A DNA stretch of 64,000 nt from Yoonia rosea (GTDB lineage: Bacteria > Pseudomonadota > Alphaproteobacteria > Rhodobacterales > Rhodobacteraceae): contig NZ_FTPR01000001.1 of the NCBI RefSeq assembly GCF_900156505.1, positions 1,922,001 through 1,986,000 of the forward strand, given 5' to 3'. Each line of letters begins with the position of its first letter. Position 1 is the first letter of the stretch. The notes under the pieces are model-generated. The model was not told where the DNA came from. It did not search any database and was given only the letters and a program-made list of their open reading frames with translations. Below are positions 36,569-46,017 of this stretch, one piece after another. Position numbers and translations under genes: made by a program.

Positions 36569-38032
36569 TCAGACCCTTAACGCCAGATGCTTGAGAATAT
36601 CCTGTTGCAGGCGCCGCGACCGTGTATTCCAGCTGCGCGCACCGGTCGGGGACTCGACGCCTTGACGTTTGCCGGCCTCGCGCGCTTCCAGATCGGACGC
36701 AAAAATCGCAAAGGCCAGATCACGTCCGCTTTTGGTGCGCACATATCCAGCAAGCGTTGACACAAAGTTGAGCGTGCCGGTCTTCGCTTTGACGGCGATT
36801 TGCGGATCGTCGATCGCCTGACCATCCTCGCCCACCAATGCGATATCACGCAGAATAGGCTGCAAGGTCGGCATCACATTCTGCGCCATCAACAGGCGCA
36901 CCATGTCACGGGGCGACACCCGCGCCGCATCGCCCAAACCCGAATGATCCACAAATTGCGGCGCAATGCCCTCTGCCCGACGCGCCGCCCATAGCGCCAT
37001 ACTCAACGCAGAAGTGCGCAGCCCACGCTGCGCGCCAACGCGGGTCGCGGTCGCTGCCAGACCCGCTGCCTCTGCGGTGATATTCGTCGAGAAACGCAAC
37101 ATGCTCTGCATCATCTCGTTCAATGGCGCGCTGGCATACCGCACAAGCGGGATACCCGTCGGGCGCGCCATCGTCTCTTGCGGCGGCTTCAAAACGATCC
37201 CGTGACTGCGCGCAAAGACGGCAAAAACCTCGCCTGCATAAAGTGCCGGATTGCGGACAGGCAGCCACCTTGATCCTTCTTTATTGAGCGCACCCCGCGC
37301 CACAGTCCATTGATCAACACCACCGCCGTTGCGGTAGGTGAACACCGGCACTGCACGATCCACAATCGCAATCTGCGCCGTGGTCACTTCGGGGCGGTAA
37401 TTTGCGCTGCGGGCATCCAGCGTGGTGACATAATCTGCGCCGTCTTGTTTCCACTCAAAATGCACGCGATTGAAATTCAGGTTCAGACCGGTGACTGTTG
37501 GATTGTAGCCCAGATGATCCATCTGACTGTCATCAATCTCGTCGAGATTAGTCAGTGCATTGTCCCAGACCAGAAGATCCCCCCGCACTTCGCGCAGGCC
37601 GGTGTCCTTCAGTCTTTTGGCAAGTTCAGCAATTTGATCCGTCACAAGGTTGGGGTCACCCCCACCGGCCAAAATCAAATTACCATCTAAAACACCGTCA
37701 TTTATTGGACCATCAGCAAATATGCGCGTTTCAAAGGTATGTTGCGCACCCAGCGCCTCAAGCGCATAGAGTGCCGTGAACGCCTTGGTTACGCTTGCGG
37801 GTGGCTGCGCTATCGTCCCGTCAATGTCCTCAAGGATCTGGCCGCTTTGCATATCCGCCACCACAACGCCCACCGCGCCAGAGGTCGCGCGCGATGACAC
37901 CATCTTGGCAATCGCATCGCGGGCAGGCACACGTGCAATCGGGCGCAAGGACGTTAATGGCGCCTCGGCATAGGCTGTAGTGGCAAGCGCTGAGACCGCT
38001 CCGGACAGCAGTGCACGACGGGTCAGGCGCAT
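36569..38032 (-). CDS. dacB: D-alanyl-D-alanine carboxypeptidase/endopeptidase, PBP4 type
   Basis: 487-aa class C low-molecular-mass penicillin-binding protein that trims and cuts peptidoglycan peptides. Active-site motifs are S80-VTK83, STN in RFSTNITAEAAG, and KTG in KAKTGTLNFVS, with the large PBP4 insertion between the first two. The N-terminus RLTRRALLSGAVSALA has a twin-arginine-like pattern rather than an ordinary Sec signal. ATG 38032 overlaps the nadD stop and is well spaced from GGGGGGA; the longer frame upstream is nadD in another register. Confidence 0.93.
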   Translation of the reverse strand: MRLTRRALLSGAVSALATTAYAEAPLTSLRPIARVPARDAIAKMVSSRATSGAVGVVVADMQSGQILEDIDGTIAQPPASVTKAFTALYALEALGAQHTFETRIFADGPINDGVLDGNLILAGGGDPNLVTDQIAELAKRLKDTGLREVRGDLLVWDNALTNLDEIDDSQMDHLGYNPTVTGLNLNFNRVHFEWKQDGADYVTTLDARSANYRPEVTTAQIAIVDRAVPVFTYRNGGGVDQWTVARGALNKEGSRWLPVRNPALYAGEVFAVFARSHGIVLKPPQETMARPTGIPLVRYASAPLNEMMQSMLRFSTNITAEAAGLAATATRVGAQRGLRTSALSMALWAARRAEGIAPQFVDHSGLGDAARVSPRDMVRLLMAQNVMPTLQPILRDIALVGEDGQAIDDPQIAVKAKTGTLNFVSTLAGYVRTKSGRDLAFAIFASDLEAREAGKRQGVESPTGARSWNTRSRRLQQDILKHLALRV

Positions 38033-38625
38033 CACCATTCCCCCCGCTTGCGGATCGCGGTTGAAGACTGGTCGGACATCGGCAAATTGACAAAGGCCCA
38101 TGCCGGCGCCTGTGCCCTGCGAAGCGTATGCGCCGCCCGTCCCGGGATACGCGCCCGCGCATAGACCTTTGCCGCTTTCGACATGCGTGCCGCAATCCTG
38201 TCCCCCGGACGCGCCAAGACGCCAATGGGAACGGTCTCCATGATCCAACGCCAGTCTTGCCAGCGATGGAACTGCGCCAGATTGTCAGCGCCCATAATCC
38301 ACACGAACCGCACGCCGGGGTAGCGGCGGCGCAAGGCCATCAGCGTCTGCGCGGTGTACCGCGTTCCCAATTGCGCTTCGATATCGGTGACTGTGACGCG
38401 CGGATGATCCATCATCGCGCGCGCGACCTGCATCCTGTCAGCCAAAGGTGCCGGTCCGTTCTCTTTCAGAGGATTGCCGGGTGACACCAGCCACCACAGC
38501 CGGTCCAGTCCGAACCGTTTCAACGCGGCCTTAGAGATATGGACATGGCCCGCATGCGGCGGATCAAAGGACCCCCCCAGCAGACCGATCACCTGACCGC
38601 GCTTTGCGACAGGCCGCGCAGTCAT
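38032..38625 (-). CDS. nadD: Nicotinate-nucleotide adenylyltransferase
   Basis: 197 aa. It transfers AMP to nicotinate mononucleotide in NAD synthesis. The nucleotidyltransferase motif [18 protein letters not shown] (with the HxGH) is near the N-terminus, with [17 protein letters not shown] in the middle and SSTAIRKRG at the C-terminus. It overlaps dacB (TGATG), so the two are co-translated. In many alphaproteobacteria nadD sits near proA and rsfS; here it is with a cell-wall gene. Confidence 0.95.
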   Translation of the reverse strand: MTARPVAKRGQVIGLLGGSFDPPHAGHVHISKAALKRFGLDRLWWLVSPGNPLKENGPAPLADRMQVARAMMDHPRVTVTDIEAQLGTRYTAQTLMALRRRYPGVRFVWIMGADNLAQFHRWQDWRWIMETVPIGVLARPGDRIAARMSKAAKVYARARIPGRAAHTLRRAQAPAWAFVNLPMSDQSSTAIRKRGEW

Positions 38626-38717
38626 CGCACAGGCCCTATCGGTTGCATATCGGCGGCTGCAAACTGCGTTAGCATCGGTTTCTCAAGGATCATTTCCATC
38701 TTCGCCGTAGTAGCCAT
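38622..38717 (-). CDS. Possible 31-codon ORF before nadD
   Basis: ATG at 38717 runs to a TGA that overlaps the nadD ATG (ATGA). The predicted peptide ([10 protein letters not shown] start, PIGPVR end) is unremarkable. A GGCGGGG stretch lies upstream. It may be a coupler or chance. Confidence 0.2.
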   Translation of the reverse strand: MATTAKMEMILEKPMLTQFAAADMQPIGPVR

Positions 38718-38807
38718 TTCATAACCCCGCCTGTCAATGCACGCAAACGTCAGCACCCGAACGCGCGCTGTCTTTTCATCGTGACAAATGCATGCCAGTC
38801 TTTGCCC

Positions 38808-39740
38808 ATGAATACCCTGACCACGCGCGCTGGCGCCCCGCTCTCCCGACTGACCTTTGGCACGATGCAATTCGGCGGCACCGCCGACGCAGCGGCCAGT
38901 CAAGCCATGTTTGACGCTGCCCGCGCGGGTGGCGTCAATCACTTTGATACGGCTGTGATGTATACGGATGGCGCGTCCGAGACATTGCTTGGCGCGATGA
39001 TCAAGGCGGACCGCGACTCTCTCTATCTCGCCACCAAAGTCGGCTATGTGGGCGGCGCCTCGCAGGCCAACATCACGAAACACTTCGACAGGTGCCGTCA
39101 ACAGTTGCGGGAAGATGCTGTCGATCTGCTCTACATGCACCGTTTCGACGATGACACACCGCTTGAGGAAACATTCAGCACTTTGGCGGAACTGCAAACA
39201 CATGGCCTGATCCGCCACATCGGCGTGTCGAACTATGCCGCATGGCAGGTGATGAAGGCCCAAAGCGTTGCAAAAACACTGGGGACGCAAATCGATGTGA
39301 TCCAGCCGATGTATAGCCTTGTCAAACGCCAGAGCGAGGTCGAGATTTTCCCCATGGCCGCCGATCAGGGCATCACTGTCGTCCCTTATTCACCCTTGGG
39401 GGGCGGGTTGCTGACGGGCAAATACGCCAAGGGTGGAACGGGGCGCCTGACGACCGATACACGGTATCAGGCGCGCTATGCGCAGGACTGGATGCACGAA
39501 ACGGCAAAACAACTGACGGCCCTTGGCGCAGAGCTGGGCGTCAATCCAGCGACGCTGGCCGTTGCCTGGGCAGCCAACCACGCGATCAAACCGCTTCCCA
39601 TCATCTCGGCCCGCTCCGAAGAACAGCTCCACCCCTCTTTGCTAGCCGAAAAATTCACCATGACACCTGAGGTCTATGACAAGATTACTGCACTCAGCAT
39701 CACGCCCCCACCCGCCACAGACCGGCTCGAAGAAGCGTGA
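38808..39740 (+). CDS. Aldo-keto reductase
   Basis: 310-aa NADPH-dependent oxidoreductase with a TIM barrel. The catalytic tetrad can be placed in HFDTAVMYTDG (Asp, Tyr), ATKVGY (Lys) and LLYMHRFD (His). The closing region PIISARSEEQL binds the cofactor. Substrate is unknown. Its TGA overlaps the GTG start of the FAD oxidoreductase gene, so the two are translationally coupled and may act on the same compound. Confidence 0.92.
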   Translation: MNTLTTRAGAPLSRLTFGTMQFGGTADAAASQAMFDAARAGGVNHFDTAVMYTDGASETLLGAMIKADRDSLYLATKVGYVGGASQANITKHFDRCRQQLREDAVDLLYMHRFDDDTPLEETFSTLAELQTHGLIRHIGVSNYAAWQVMKAQSVAKTLGTQIDVIQPMYSLVKRQSEVEIFPMAADQGITVVPYSPLGGGLLTGKYAKGGTGRLTTDTRYQARYAQDWMHETAKQLTALGAELGVNPATLAVAWAANHAIKPLPIISARSEEQLHPSLLAEKFTMTPEVYDKITALSITPPPATDRLEEA

Positions 39741-40807
39741 TTGATTTTCTCATCATTGGCGGCGGCATCGCGGGTGTTTCGGCGGCCGCCCGCCTTTCGG
39801 AACTGGGCAGCGTGACGCTCTTTGAAGGTGAAGACGCCCTTGCCTATCACGCCTCTGGCCGGTCTGCGGCCCTGTTTGAACAAAACTACGGCAAGCCCTC
39901 AACGATCGCACTCAACAAGGCCAGCTATGCCTTTCACAAATCCGCCGATGTACTCAGCCCGCGCGGCTTGATGCTGGTCGGCGATGCGGAAACTGCCGCA
40001 GCCTTCGCTGCCGATCGAAAGGCCATGCATCTTGACAGCATTACGGTCGCAGAGGCTAAGGCCATGGTCCCGATCCTCGATGACAGCGTCGTTGATCGCG
40101 CGGCTTTCGATACGGCGGCGTCTGACATCGACACGGATAAACTCGTACAGACCTTTGCACGGATGGCGCGACAGAACGGCGCGACCATCAGTACGAAAGC
40201 GCGCGTGGAAAGCATCGACCGCAACGCCACAGGTTGGACCGTACATACGGGTACCGAAACCTTTGAAGCGCGCCATCTGGTGAATGCAGCGGGCGCATGG
40301 GTTGATGAAATCGCTGCGATGGCGGGGATCACGCCTTTGGGTTTTACCCCGCTGCGCCGCTCGATGGCGCGGATCCCCGCGCCTGGCGGCCATGACGTGA
40401 GCGGCTGGCCCATGATCTTCGGACCGGGCGAAAACTGGTACGCGAAACCGGATGCAGGTGCGCTGATCGTGTCACCCGCCGAGGAAGACCCTGTCACCCC
40501 GCATGACGCCTATGCCGATGACATGGTGCTGGCCGAAGGCCTTGCCCGCTATGAGGCCAATGTGACCGAACCGGTCACACGTTTGCTCAGCTCATGGGCT
40601 GGCCTGCGGACGTTTTCAAAAGATCGGACGCTGGTGCTCGGCCCCGACAGCGGCGACCCCAGCTTTATCTGGTGTGCAGGCCAAGGCGGATACGGGATGC
40701 AATCCGCCCCCGCCGCCTCACAGTTGCTGTATGATCTGATCGCCGGTGCGCCTTCGGAACTCCCCAAAGACACCGTTGCAGCACTCTCGCCACAGCGCTT
40801 TGCGTAA
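39737..40807 (+). CDS. DAO-family FAD-dependent oxidoreductase
   Basis: 356 aa. The Rossmann motif FLIIGGGIAGVSAAARLSEL is at the very N-terminus, and the second FAD contact WCAGQGGYGMQSAP near residues 312-325. Members oxidise D-amino acids, glycine, sarcosine or related amines. The GTG start overlaps the aldo-keto reductase stop. The TAA stop is supplied by a palindromic repeat. Confidence 0.9.
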   Translation: MIDFLIIGGGIAGVSAAARLSELGSVTLFEGEDALAYHASGRSAALFEQNYGKPSTIALNKASYAFHKSADVLSPRGLMLVGDAETAAAFAADRKAMHLDSITVAEAKAMVPILDDSVVDRAAFDTAASDIDTDKLVQTFARMARQNGATISTKARVESIDRNATGWTVHTGTETFEARHLVNAAGAWVDEIAAMAGITPLGFTPLRRSMARIPAPGGHDVSGWPMIFGPGENWYAKPDAGALIVSPAEEDPVTPHDAYADDMVLAEGLARYEANVTEPVTRLLSSWAGLRTFSKDRTLVLGPDSGDPSFIWCAGQGGYGMQSAPAASQLLYDLIAGAPSELPKDTVAALSPQRFA

Positions 40808-40829
40808 GGTGGGTTTCAACCCACCTTAC
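40804..40829. repeat. 26-bp perfect palindrome overlapping a stop codon (copy 2)
   Basis: GTAAGGTGGGTT-TC-AACCCACCTTAC: 12-bp perfect arms, between two convergent genes. The TAA stop of the FAD oxidoreductase is bases 2-4 of the left arm. Same design as the element at 7407-7432. Probably acts as a bidirectional transcript end. Confidence 0.85.
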
Positions 40830-40831
40830 CG

Positions 40832-43327
40832 TTACCCATCCACACGGATCGTCGCATTCTTGGGATCATACGGGCTGTCCTCTACGATCTCGGCCGCCCA
40901 AAGCTGATCCAGCATCTTGACCTGAAGTTTCGTCCCAACCACAGCAAGTTCAGGCGTCACATATCCCAGACCAATCGACTTCTCGAACGCGACCGAATAT
41001 CCGCCAGATGTCAAACGGCCCACACGTGTTCCGTCCATTGCATAGAGCGCCTCACGGCCCCAAGGGTCTGCATCGTCCGGCCCGTCAATCAGCAGGGTGA
41101 CGCATTTGGAACGAATACCTTTCGCTTCCATCGCGGCCTTCCCGTTGAAGTCCTTGGACAGGTCCACAAAACGCGGCAAATCGGCCTCTAGCGGTGTCGC
41201 ATCGCGGCCCAGTTCGTTGCCGAAAGCACGATAGGATTTCTCCTGCCGCAACCAGTTCTGCGCGCGGGCACCGACCAGTTTCATGCCATGCGGCTCGCCT
41301 GCTTTTTCCAGGAGGTCAAAGAGGTAATTCTGCATCTCAATCGGGTGATGCAGCTCCCACCCCAGCTCACCGGTATAGGCAACACGGATCGCATTGACCG
41401 GACACATACCCAGTTCGATCTGCTTGGCAGACAGCCACGGAAAGCGCTTGTTGGACAGCGCCGTTGCGGGGTCTGCATCCTTGATCACGGCATTCAGCAC
41501 ATCGCGCGACTTTGGTCCGGCAATAGCGAAAACACCCCATTGCGTTGTCACATCCTGTTCGTTGATGCGCCCAAACTCGTCTTCCTTCTCCATGATCAGC
41601 TTGTAAAGGTAATCCTGATCGTAGGCGTGCCATGCCCCTGCCGAGACAAGATAAAAGTCATCTTCGGCCAACCGGACAATGGTAAATTCCGTGCGTGTCG
41701 TCCCATGGCTCGTCAGCGCATAGGTCAGATTGATGCGTCCCACGCGTGGCAGCTTATTGGTCGTAAACCAATCCAGAAACGCCGCTGCCCCCGGACCACT
41801 GATCCGGTGTTTCGCAAAGGCGGTGGCGTCAATCAGACCAACACCTTCGCGGATCGCCTTGGCTTCTTCGACGGCATATTGCCACCAGCCGCCACGGCGG
41901 AAAGAGCGACTGTCGTGGTCATTGAACCCCAAGGGCGCATAGTAATTGGGACGTTCCCAGCCGTTCACAAACCCGAACTGCGCGCCACGTTCCTTTTGCC
42001 GGTCATATGCCGGTGATGTGCGCAGCGGACGGCAAGCGGGGCGCTCTTCATCGGGATGGTGCAGGATATAGACGTGATCGTAGCATTCTTCGTTCTTGCG
42101 CGCGGCAAACTCGGTGGTCATCCAGTTGCCATAGCGTTTGGGATCAAGCGATGCCATGTCGATCTCGGCCTCGCCATCCACCATCATCTGGGCAAGGTAA
42201 TACCCTGTGCCACCTGCCGCCGTGATGCCAAAGGAAAACCCTTCTGCCAGCCACATATTCGTCAGGCCCGGCGCAGGCCCCACAAGCGGGTTTCCATCGG
42301 GGGTATAACAAATCGGACCGTTGAAATCGTCTTTCAGGCCGCTTTCCTCGCAGGACGGGATGCGGTGGATCATCGCCATATATTGCTCTTCGATCCGCTC
42401 CAGATCGAGCGGGAAGAGGTCAGCGCGGAAGCTCTCGGGCACGCCATATTCAAAGACCGCAGGGGCATTCTTCTCATAAACACCCAAAATCCAGCCGCCG
42501 CGTTCCTCGCGCACGTAAGACTGCGCATCAGCGTCACGGATCACAGGGTGTTCGACATTGCCTTGCGCACGGAAATCAACCAGTGCGGGGTCTTGGTCCA
42601 TGACAATAAACTGGTGTTCCACAGGGATCGCAGGGATCTTGATGCCCAGCTTCTTGGCGGTAGTCTGCGCATGGTTGCCGGATGCTGTTACAACATGCTC
42701 TGCCGTAATCACGATCTGCTCGTCCGAAGGGACAAGGTTGCCGCCTTTTTCGACCATCTTGGTGCAGGTCACTTCCCACGCTTCACCGGTCCAATGGAAC
42801 GCATCCGCCTGCCATTTCCTTTCGATCGCAACACCGCGCTGGCGGGCACCCTTGGCCATCGCTTGGGTCACATCGGCGGGGTTAATATAGCCGTCCGTGT
42901 GATGATAAAGCGCGCCTTTCAGGTCTTCGGTGCGGATCAATGGCCATTTCGCCTTGATCTCCTCAGGCGTCATCCAGACATAGGGCACGTCGCAGGTTTC
43001 AGCGGTCGATGCGTAAAGCATATACTCATCCATACGCTCTTGCGTCTGGGCCATCCGCAAGTTGCCCACGACAGCAAAACCGGCGTTCAGTCCCGTTTCC
43101 GCCTCAAGCGATTTATAAAAATCGACCGAGTATTTGTGGATATGCGTCGTCGCAAACGACATGTTGAAAAGCGGTAACAAACCCGCCGCATGCCATGTGG
43201 AGCCCGAGGTCAACTCATCCCGCTCAAGCAGCATCACGTCATCCCAGCCAGCTTTCGCAAGGTGATATGCAATGGACGTGCCAACCGCGCCGCCGCCGAC
43301 GACCAGTGCTTTAACTTGGGTTTTCAT
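40832..43327 (-). CDS. Dimethylglycine/sarcosine dehydrogenase-like flavoprotein with GcvT domains
   Basis: 831 aa. The N-terminal DAO-type FAD domain (ALVVGGGAVGTSIAYHLAKAG) carries the STWHAAGLL motif whose His usually binds FAD covalently; the C-terminal half (from about residue 430) is a GcvT-like folate-binding domain with GLIDATAFAKHRISGPGA and NAIRVAYTGELGWELHHP. Enzymes of this form demethylate dimethylglycine or sarcosine and pass one-carbon units to tetrahydrofolate. Substrate in this organism is inferred; glycine betaine breakdown is common in the group. AAGGGAG lies nine bases upstream. Confidence 0.9.
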   Translation of the reverse strand: MKTQVKALVVGGGAVGTSIAYHLAKAGWDDVMLLERDELTSGSTWHAAGLLPLFNMSFATTHIHKYSVDFYKSLEAETGLNAGFAVVGNLRMAQTQERMDEYMLYASTAETCDVPYVWMTPEEIKAKWPLIRTEDLKGALYHHTDGYINPADVTQAMAKGARQRGVAIERKWQADAFHWTGEAWEVTCTKMVEKGGNLVPSDEQIVITAEHVVTASGNHAQTTAKKLGIKIPAIPVEHQFIVMDQDPALVDFRAQGNVEHPVIRDADAQSYVREERGGWILGVYEKNAPAVFEYGVPESFRADLFPLDLERIEEQYMAMIHRIPSCEESGLKDDFNGPICYTPDGNPLVGPAPGLTNMWLAEGFSFGITAAGGTGYYLAQMMVDGEAEIDMASLDPKRYGNWMTTEFAARKNEECYDHVYILHHPDEERPACRPLRTSPAYDRQKERGAQFGFVNGWERPNYYAPLGFNDHDSRSFRRGGWWQYAVEEAKAIREGVGLIDATAFAKHRISGPGAAAFLDWFTTNKLPRVGRINLTYALTSHGTTRTEFTIVRLAEDDFYLVSAGAWHAYDQDYLYKLIMEKEDEFGRINEQDVTTQWGVFAIAGPKSRDVLNAVIKDADPATALSNKRFPWLSAKQIELGMCPVNAIRVAYTGELGWELHHPIEMQNYLFDLLEKAGEPHGMKLVGARAQNWLRQEKSYRAFGNELGRDATPLEADLPRFVDLSKDFNGKAAMEAKGIRSKCVTLLIDGPDDADPWGREALYAMDGTRVGRLTSGGYSVAFEKSIGLGYVTPELAVVGTKLQVKMLDQLWAAEIVEDSPYDPKNATIRVDG

Positions 43328-43440
43328 GATGACGACTCCCTTGGCATCTTTGACGCCAATTTGCGCGAAACCGTCACAAAGCGATAGAACCAGCCGACGC
43401 GTTTCGGTACGAAAGCGACACAGCCCAAATCAAAGTCAGA

Positions 43441-44427
43441 TCAAAGCATTGAGGGCACGACAAGATCAGGCGGCCTGTGGCCATCGGCAAAGGTCTTGAT
43501 GTTCACAATCACCTTCTCGCCCATCTCGATCCGGCCTTCGAGTGTGGCAGATCCCATATGCGGCAAAAGGATCGCGTTAGAGAGTTCACGCAAGCGCGGA
43601 TTGATTTCGTGTCCCCGCTCGAACACATCCAGACCCGCGCCCGCAATTTCCCCAGCCCGCAGCATCCGCGTCAGGGCGTTTTCATCAATCACTTCACCAC
43701 GTGATGTGTTCACAATCACCGCAGTGGGTTTCATCAGCTTCAGCCGCCGCGCATTCATCAGGTGGAATGTCGAGGGCGTATGCGGGCAGTTGATCGACAG
43801 GATGTCCACGCGGGCCACCATCTGATCAAGGCTTTCCCAGTAGGTCGCGTCCAACTCTTCCTCGATCTCGGGGCGCAAACGCCTGCGATTATGATAATGG
43901 ACCTGCATCCCGAATGCTTTCGCACGGCGCGCCACGGCCTGCCCGATCCGGCCCATCCCCAGAATACCCAAACGGCGCCCCTTGATCCGCCCACCAAGCA
44001 TCGCCGTGGGTGCCCATCCACCCCAGCTATCAGACTGTGCCACACGTATCCCCTCGGCCATGCGACGGGTCACAGCCAAAATCAACGCGATCACAATATC
44101 GGCGGTATCTTCAGTAACCACACCTGGCGTATTCGAGACATGAATGCCCCGCTGGCGGGCGGTTGCCACATCAATGTGGTCCACACCGGCACCGAAGTTC
44201 GCAATCAGCTTCAATTGCTCACCAGCGCGGCCCAAAAGTCTCGCATCAATCTTGTCGGTGATCGTACACACCAGAACATCCGCACGGCCCATCGCGGCGG
44301 CCAGTTGCTCGGTCGTCATCGGCGTGTCGTCATCACGCAATTCAACGTCGAAAAGCTCTTTCAGTCGTGTCTCGACAACCTCAGGCAACCGTCGCGTCAC
44401 GACAACACTCATTTGCTTACCTGGCAT
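43441..44427 (-). CDS. D-2-hydroxyacid dehydrogenase (glyoxylate/hydroxypyruvate reductase type)
   Basis: 328 aa. The NAD(P) motif GILGMGRIGQAVARRAKAFG (about 150-169), the catalytic Arg in VNTSRGEVID, a Glu, and the His in LLPHMGSATLEGR fit GyaR-type reductases. It likely reduces glyoxylate or hydroxypyruvate, consistent with an upstream position relative to the methylamine-type dehydrogenase. ATG 44427 is preceded by GGAG at eight bases; a further 39 in-frame upstream residues overlap the divergent SH3 gene start and are rejected. Confidence 0.9.
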   Translation of the reverse strand: MPGKQMSVVVTRRLPEVVETRLKELFDVELRDDDTPMTTEQLAAAMGRADVLVCTITDKIDARLLGRAGEQLKLIANFGAGVDHIDVATARQRGIHVSNTPGVVTEDTADIVIALILAVTRRMAEGIRVAQSDSWGGWAPTAMLGGRIKGRRLGILGMGRIGQAVARRAKAFGMQVHYHNRRRLRPEIEEELDATYWESLDQMVARVDILSINCPHTPSTFHLMNARRLKLMKPTAVIVNTSRGEVIDENALTRMLRAGEIAGAGLDVFERGHEINPRLRELSNAILLPHMGSATLEGRIEMGEKVIVNIKTFADGHRPPDLVVPSML

Positions 44428-44534
44428 CTGTTGCACTCCATAGCTTTTCAAATTCAACTTGTCATGGCAGGTTGCGCCAAAGGGACGCGCAGCACAAGAA
44501 CTGCGCGCCGCAAAATGAGTAGTAAGGGCAAACA

Positions 44535-45065
44535 ATGGGTGCAATAGCGCATTGGTTTCGCGTGTTCTGGATCGCGGCGTTCGCGATCGTTATCTGTATG
44601 AGCGCAGGCGTCGCCCAGCAAAATGACGCAGGCCCCGCAATCGGCCCAGAAACGAACCTGCCGTTGCCCCGCTACGTGTCGCTCCGCGCAGGTGAGGCCA
44701 ACGTCCGCCGCGGCCCGTCATTGTCACACCGCATTGATTGGGTCTTTCAGCGCCGTGATATGCCGCTACAGATCATCGCGGAATACGGCCATTGGCGGCG
44801 GGTCATTGACCGCGACGGCCAAGGCGGCTGGGTGCATTACCGCATGCTTTCAGGCGCGCGCACAGTCATTGTCGAAGCAGATGACCTGATCCTGCGCAGC
44901 CGCCCCGAACCGAACGCCACCGAGAACGCAATCTTGGAGGCAGGTGTCGTGGCACGGCTTGGCGACTGCAACCCCGACTGGTGCGAATTGACCGCAGGTG
45001 GCTACAAAGGCTGGGCCCCGAAGACCGCAATCTGGGGCGTCGCAGATGCGGAAATCCGTGACTGA
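44535..45065 (+). CDS. Secreted bacterial SH3-domain protein
   Basis: 176 aa. A signal peptide (FRVFWIAAFAIVICMSAGVA) is followed by two SH3-like repeats: SLRAGEANVRRGPSLSHRI with GWVHYRMLSG, then LILRSRPEPNATENAI with CELTAGGYKGWAPK. Such domains bind cell-wall peptides or mediate assembly. AAGGG precedes the ATG. The two cysteines of the second repeat could form a disulfide. Confidence 0.87.
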   Translation: MGAIAHWFRVFWIAAFAIVICMSAGVAQQNDAGPAIGPETNLPLPRYVSLRAGEANVRRGPSLSHRIDWVFQRRDMPLQIIAEYGHWRRVIDRDGQGGWVHYRMLSGARTVIVEADDLILRSRPEPNATENAILEAGVVARLGDCNPDWCELTAGGYKGWAPKTAIWGVADAEIRD

Positions 45066-45117
45066 TCCGACCTATTGAGGCTAGCATTGCACGCGCAGCC
45101 CCGCTAGCTGGGATAAT

Positions 45118-46017
45118 ATGAACGAGACACGCCTCAACCTTTCCGCCGGAGTGCTCTCCGTCTCGGTCGCACTGATCCTCGTGCTGGCCAAGCTCTGGGC
45201 GTTGTCGCAAACCGGATCGCTGGCGGTGGCCGCCACTCTCGCCGACAGTGCGCTTGACCTGATGATGTCGCTGGGTGGTCTGATCGCCATCGCCTATGCC
45301 GCCAAACCCGCCGATGATGACCACAACTTTGGCCATACTTCCGCCGAAGATCTGGCGGCGCTTGCGCAGTCCACGTTCATCATGATTTCCGCAGGTGTCA
45401 TCGCATTTGCTGCAGTTTTCCGCCTGCTGGACGACACCGTTGTCCTGCCTGAACGTGAAGGCCAAGGCATTGCGATCATTATCTTCTCTATCTGTCTGAC
45501 ACTGGCCTTGGTGCTTTGGCAGCGCCATGTCGCGGCCAAGACCGACAACAAGGTCGTTAAGGCAGACAGCCTGCATTACATCGGCGACCTGATCCCGAAT
45601 ATCGGCGCCATAATCGCACTCTGGGCCTCAGCCGCCTTTGGCTTGCACCAGATTGACAGCGTCGTGGCACTCGCTGCAGCCGTCTTCCTTGGTTTTGGCG
45701 CCGTCCGTATCGGCAAAGCGGCATGGGACGCGCTGATGGACCGCCAGGCCGACCCCGAGATGATCGCCGGCATCGCTGCAATCGCCGCGAACTTCGACGG
45801 CGTCCACGGCTACCACGACCTGAAAACACGCGTCGCAGGCAGCCGTGTTTTCGTGAACCTGCATATCGAACTTGATGGCGACCAGACCCTGCATGAGGCC
45901 CATCGGATCGGCGCGAGCCTGCGCCGCGCGATTATCGCGGCCTACCCCCGCGCCGATGTTCTGATCCACAAAGATCCCGTCGGGGTGACCAAACACCCCG
46001 ACGACGACCGCCCCTAG
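45118..46017 (+). CDS. Cation diffusion facilitator (FieF/YiiP type)
   Basis: 299 aa. Six membrane helices; transport-site residues appear as ADSALDLMM (DxxxD, helix 2) and DSLHYIGDL (HxxxD, helix 5), the Zn/Fe-type D-D-H-D set. HNFGH follows helix 2, and the cytoplasmic domain has GVHGYHDLKTRVAG and HIELDGDQTLHEAH. It exports divalent metals by proton exchange. It overlaps the convergent M3 peptidase by four bases. Confidence 0.93.
   Translation: MNETRLNLSAGVLSVSVALILVLAKLWALSQTGSLAVAATLADSALDLMMSLGGLIAIAYAAKPADDDHNFGHTSAEDLAALAQSTFIMISAGVIAFAAVFRLLDDTVVLPEREGQGIAIIIFSICLTLALVLWQRHVAAKTDNKVVKADSLHYIGDLIPNIGAIIALWASAAFGLHQIDSVVALAAAVFLGFGAVRIGKAAWDALMDRQADPEMIAGIAAIAANFDGVHGYHDLKTRVAGSRVFVNLHIELDGDQTLHEAHRIGASLRRAIIAAYPRADVLIHKDPVGVTKHPDDDRP

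Noticed and set aside
42056..43177. 373-codon rightward frame opposite the dimethylglycine-dehydrogenase-like gene
   Set aside because: Shadow of a conserved flavoprotein gene; His/Arg-rich composition typical of antisense frames.
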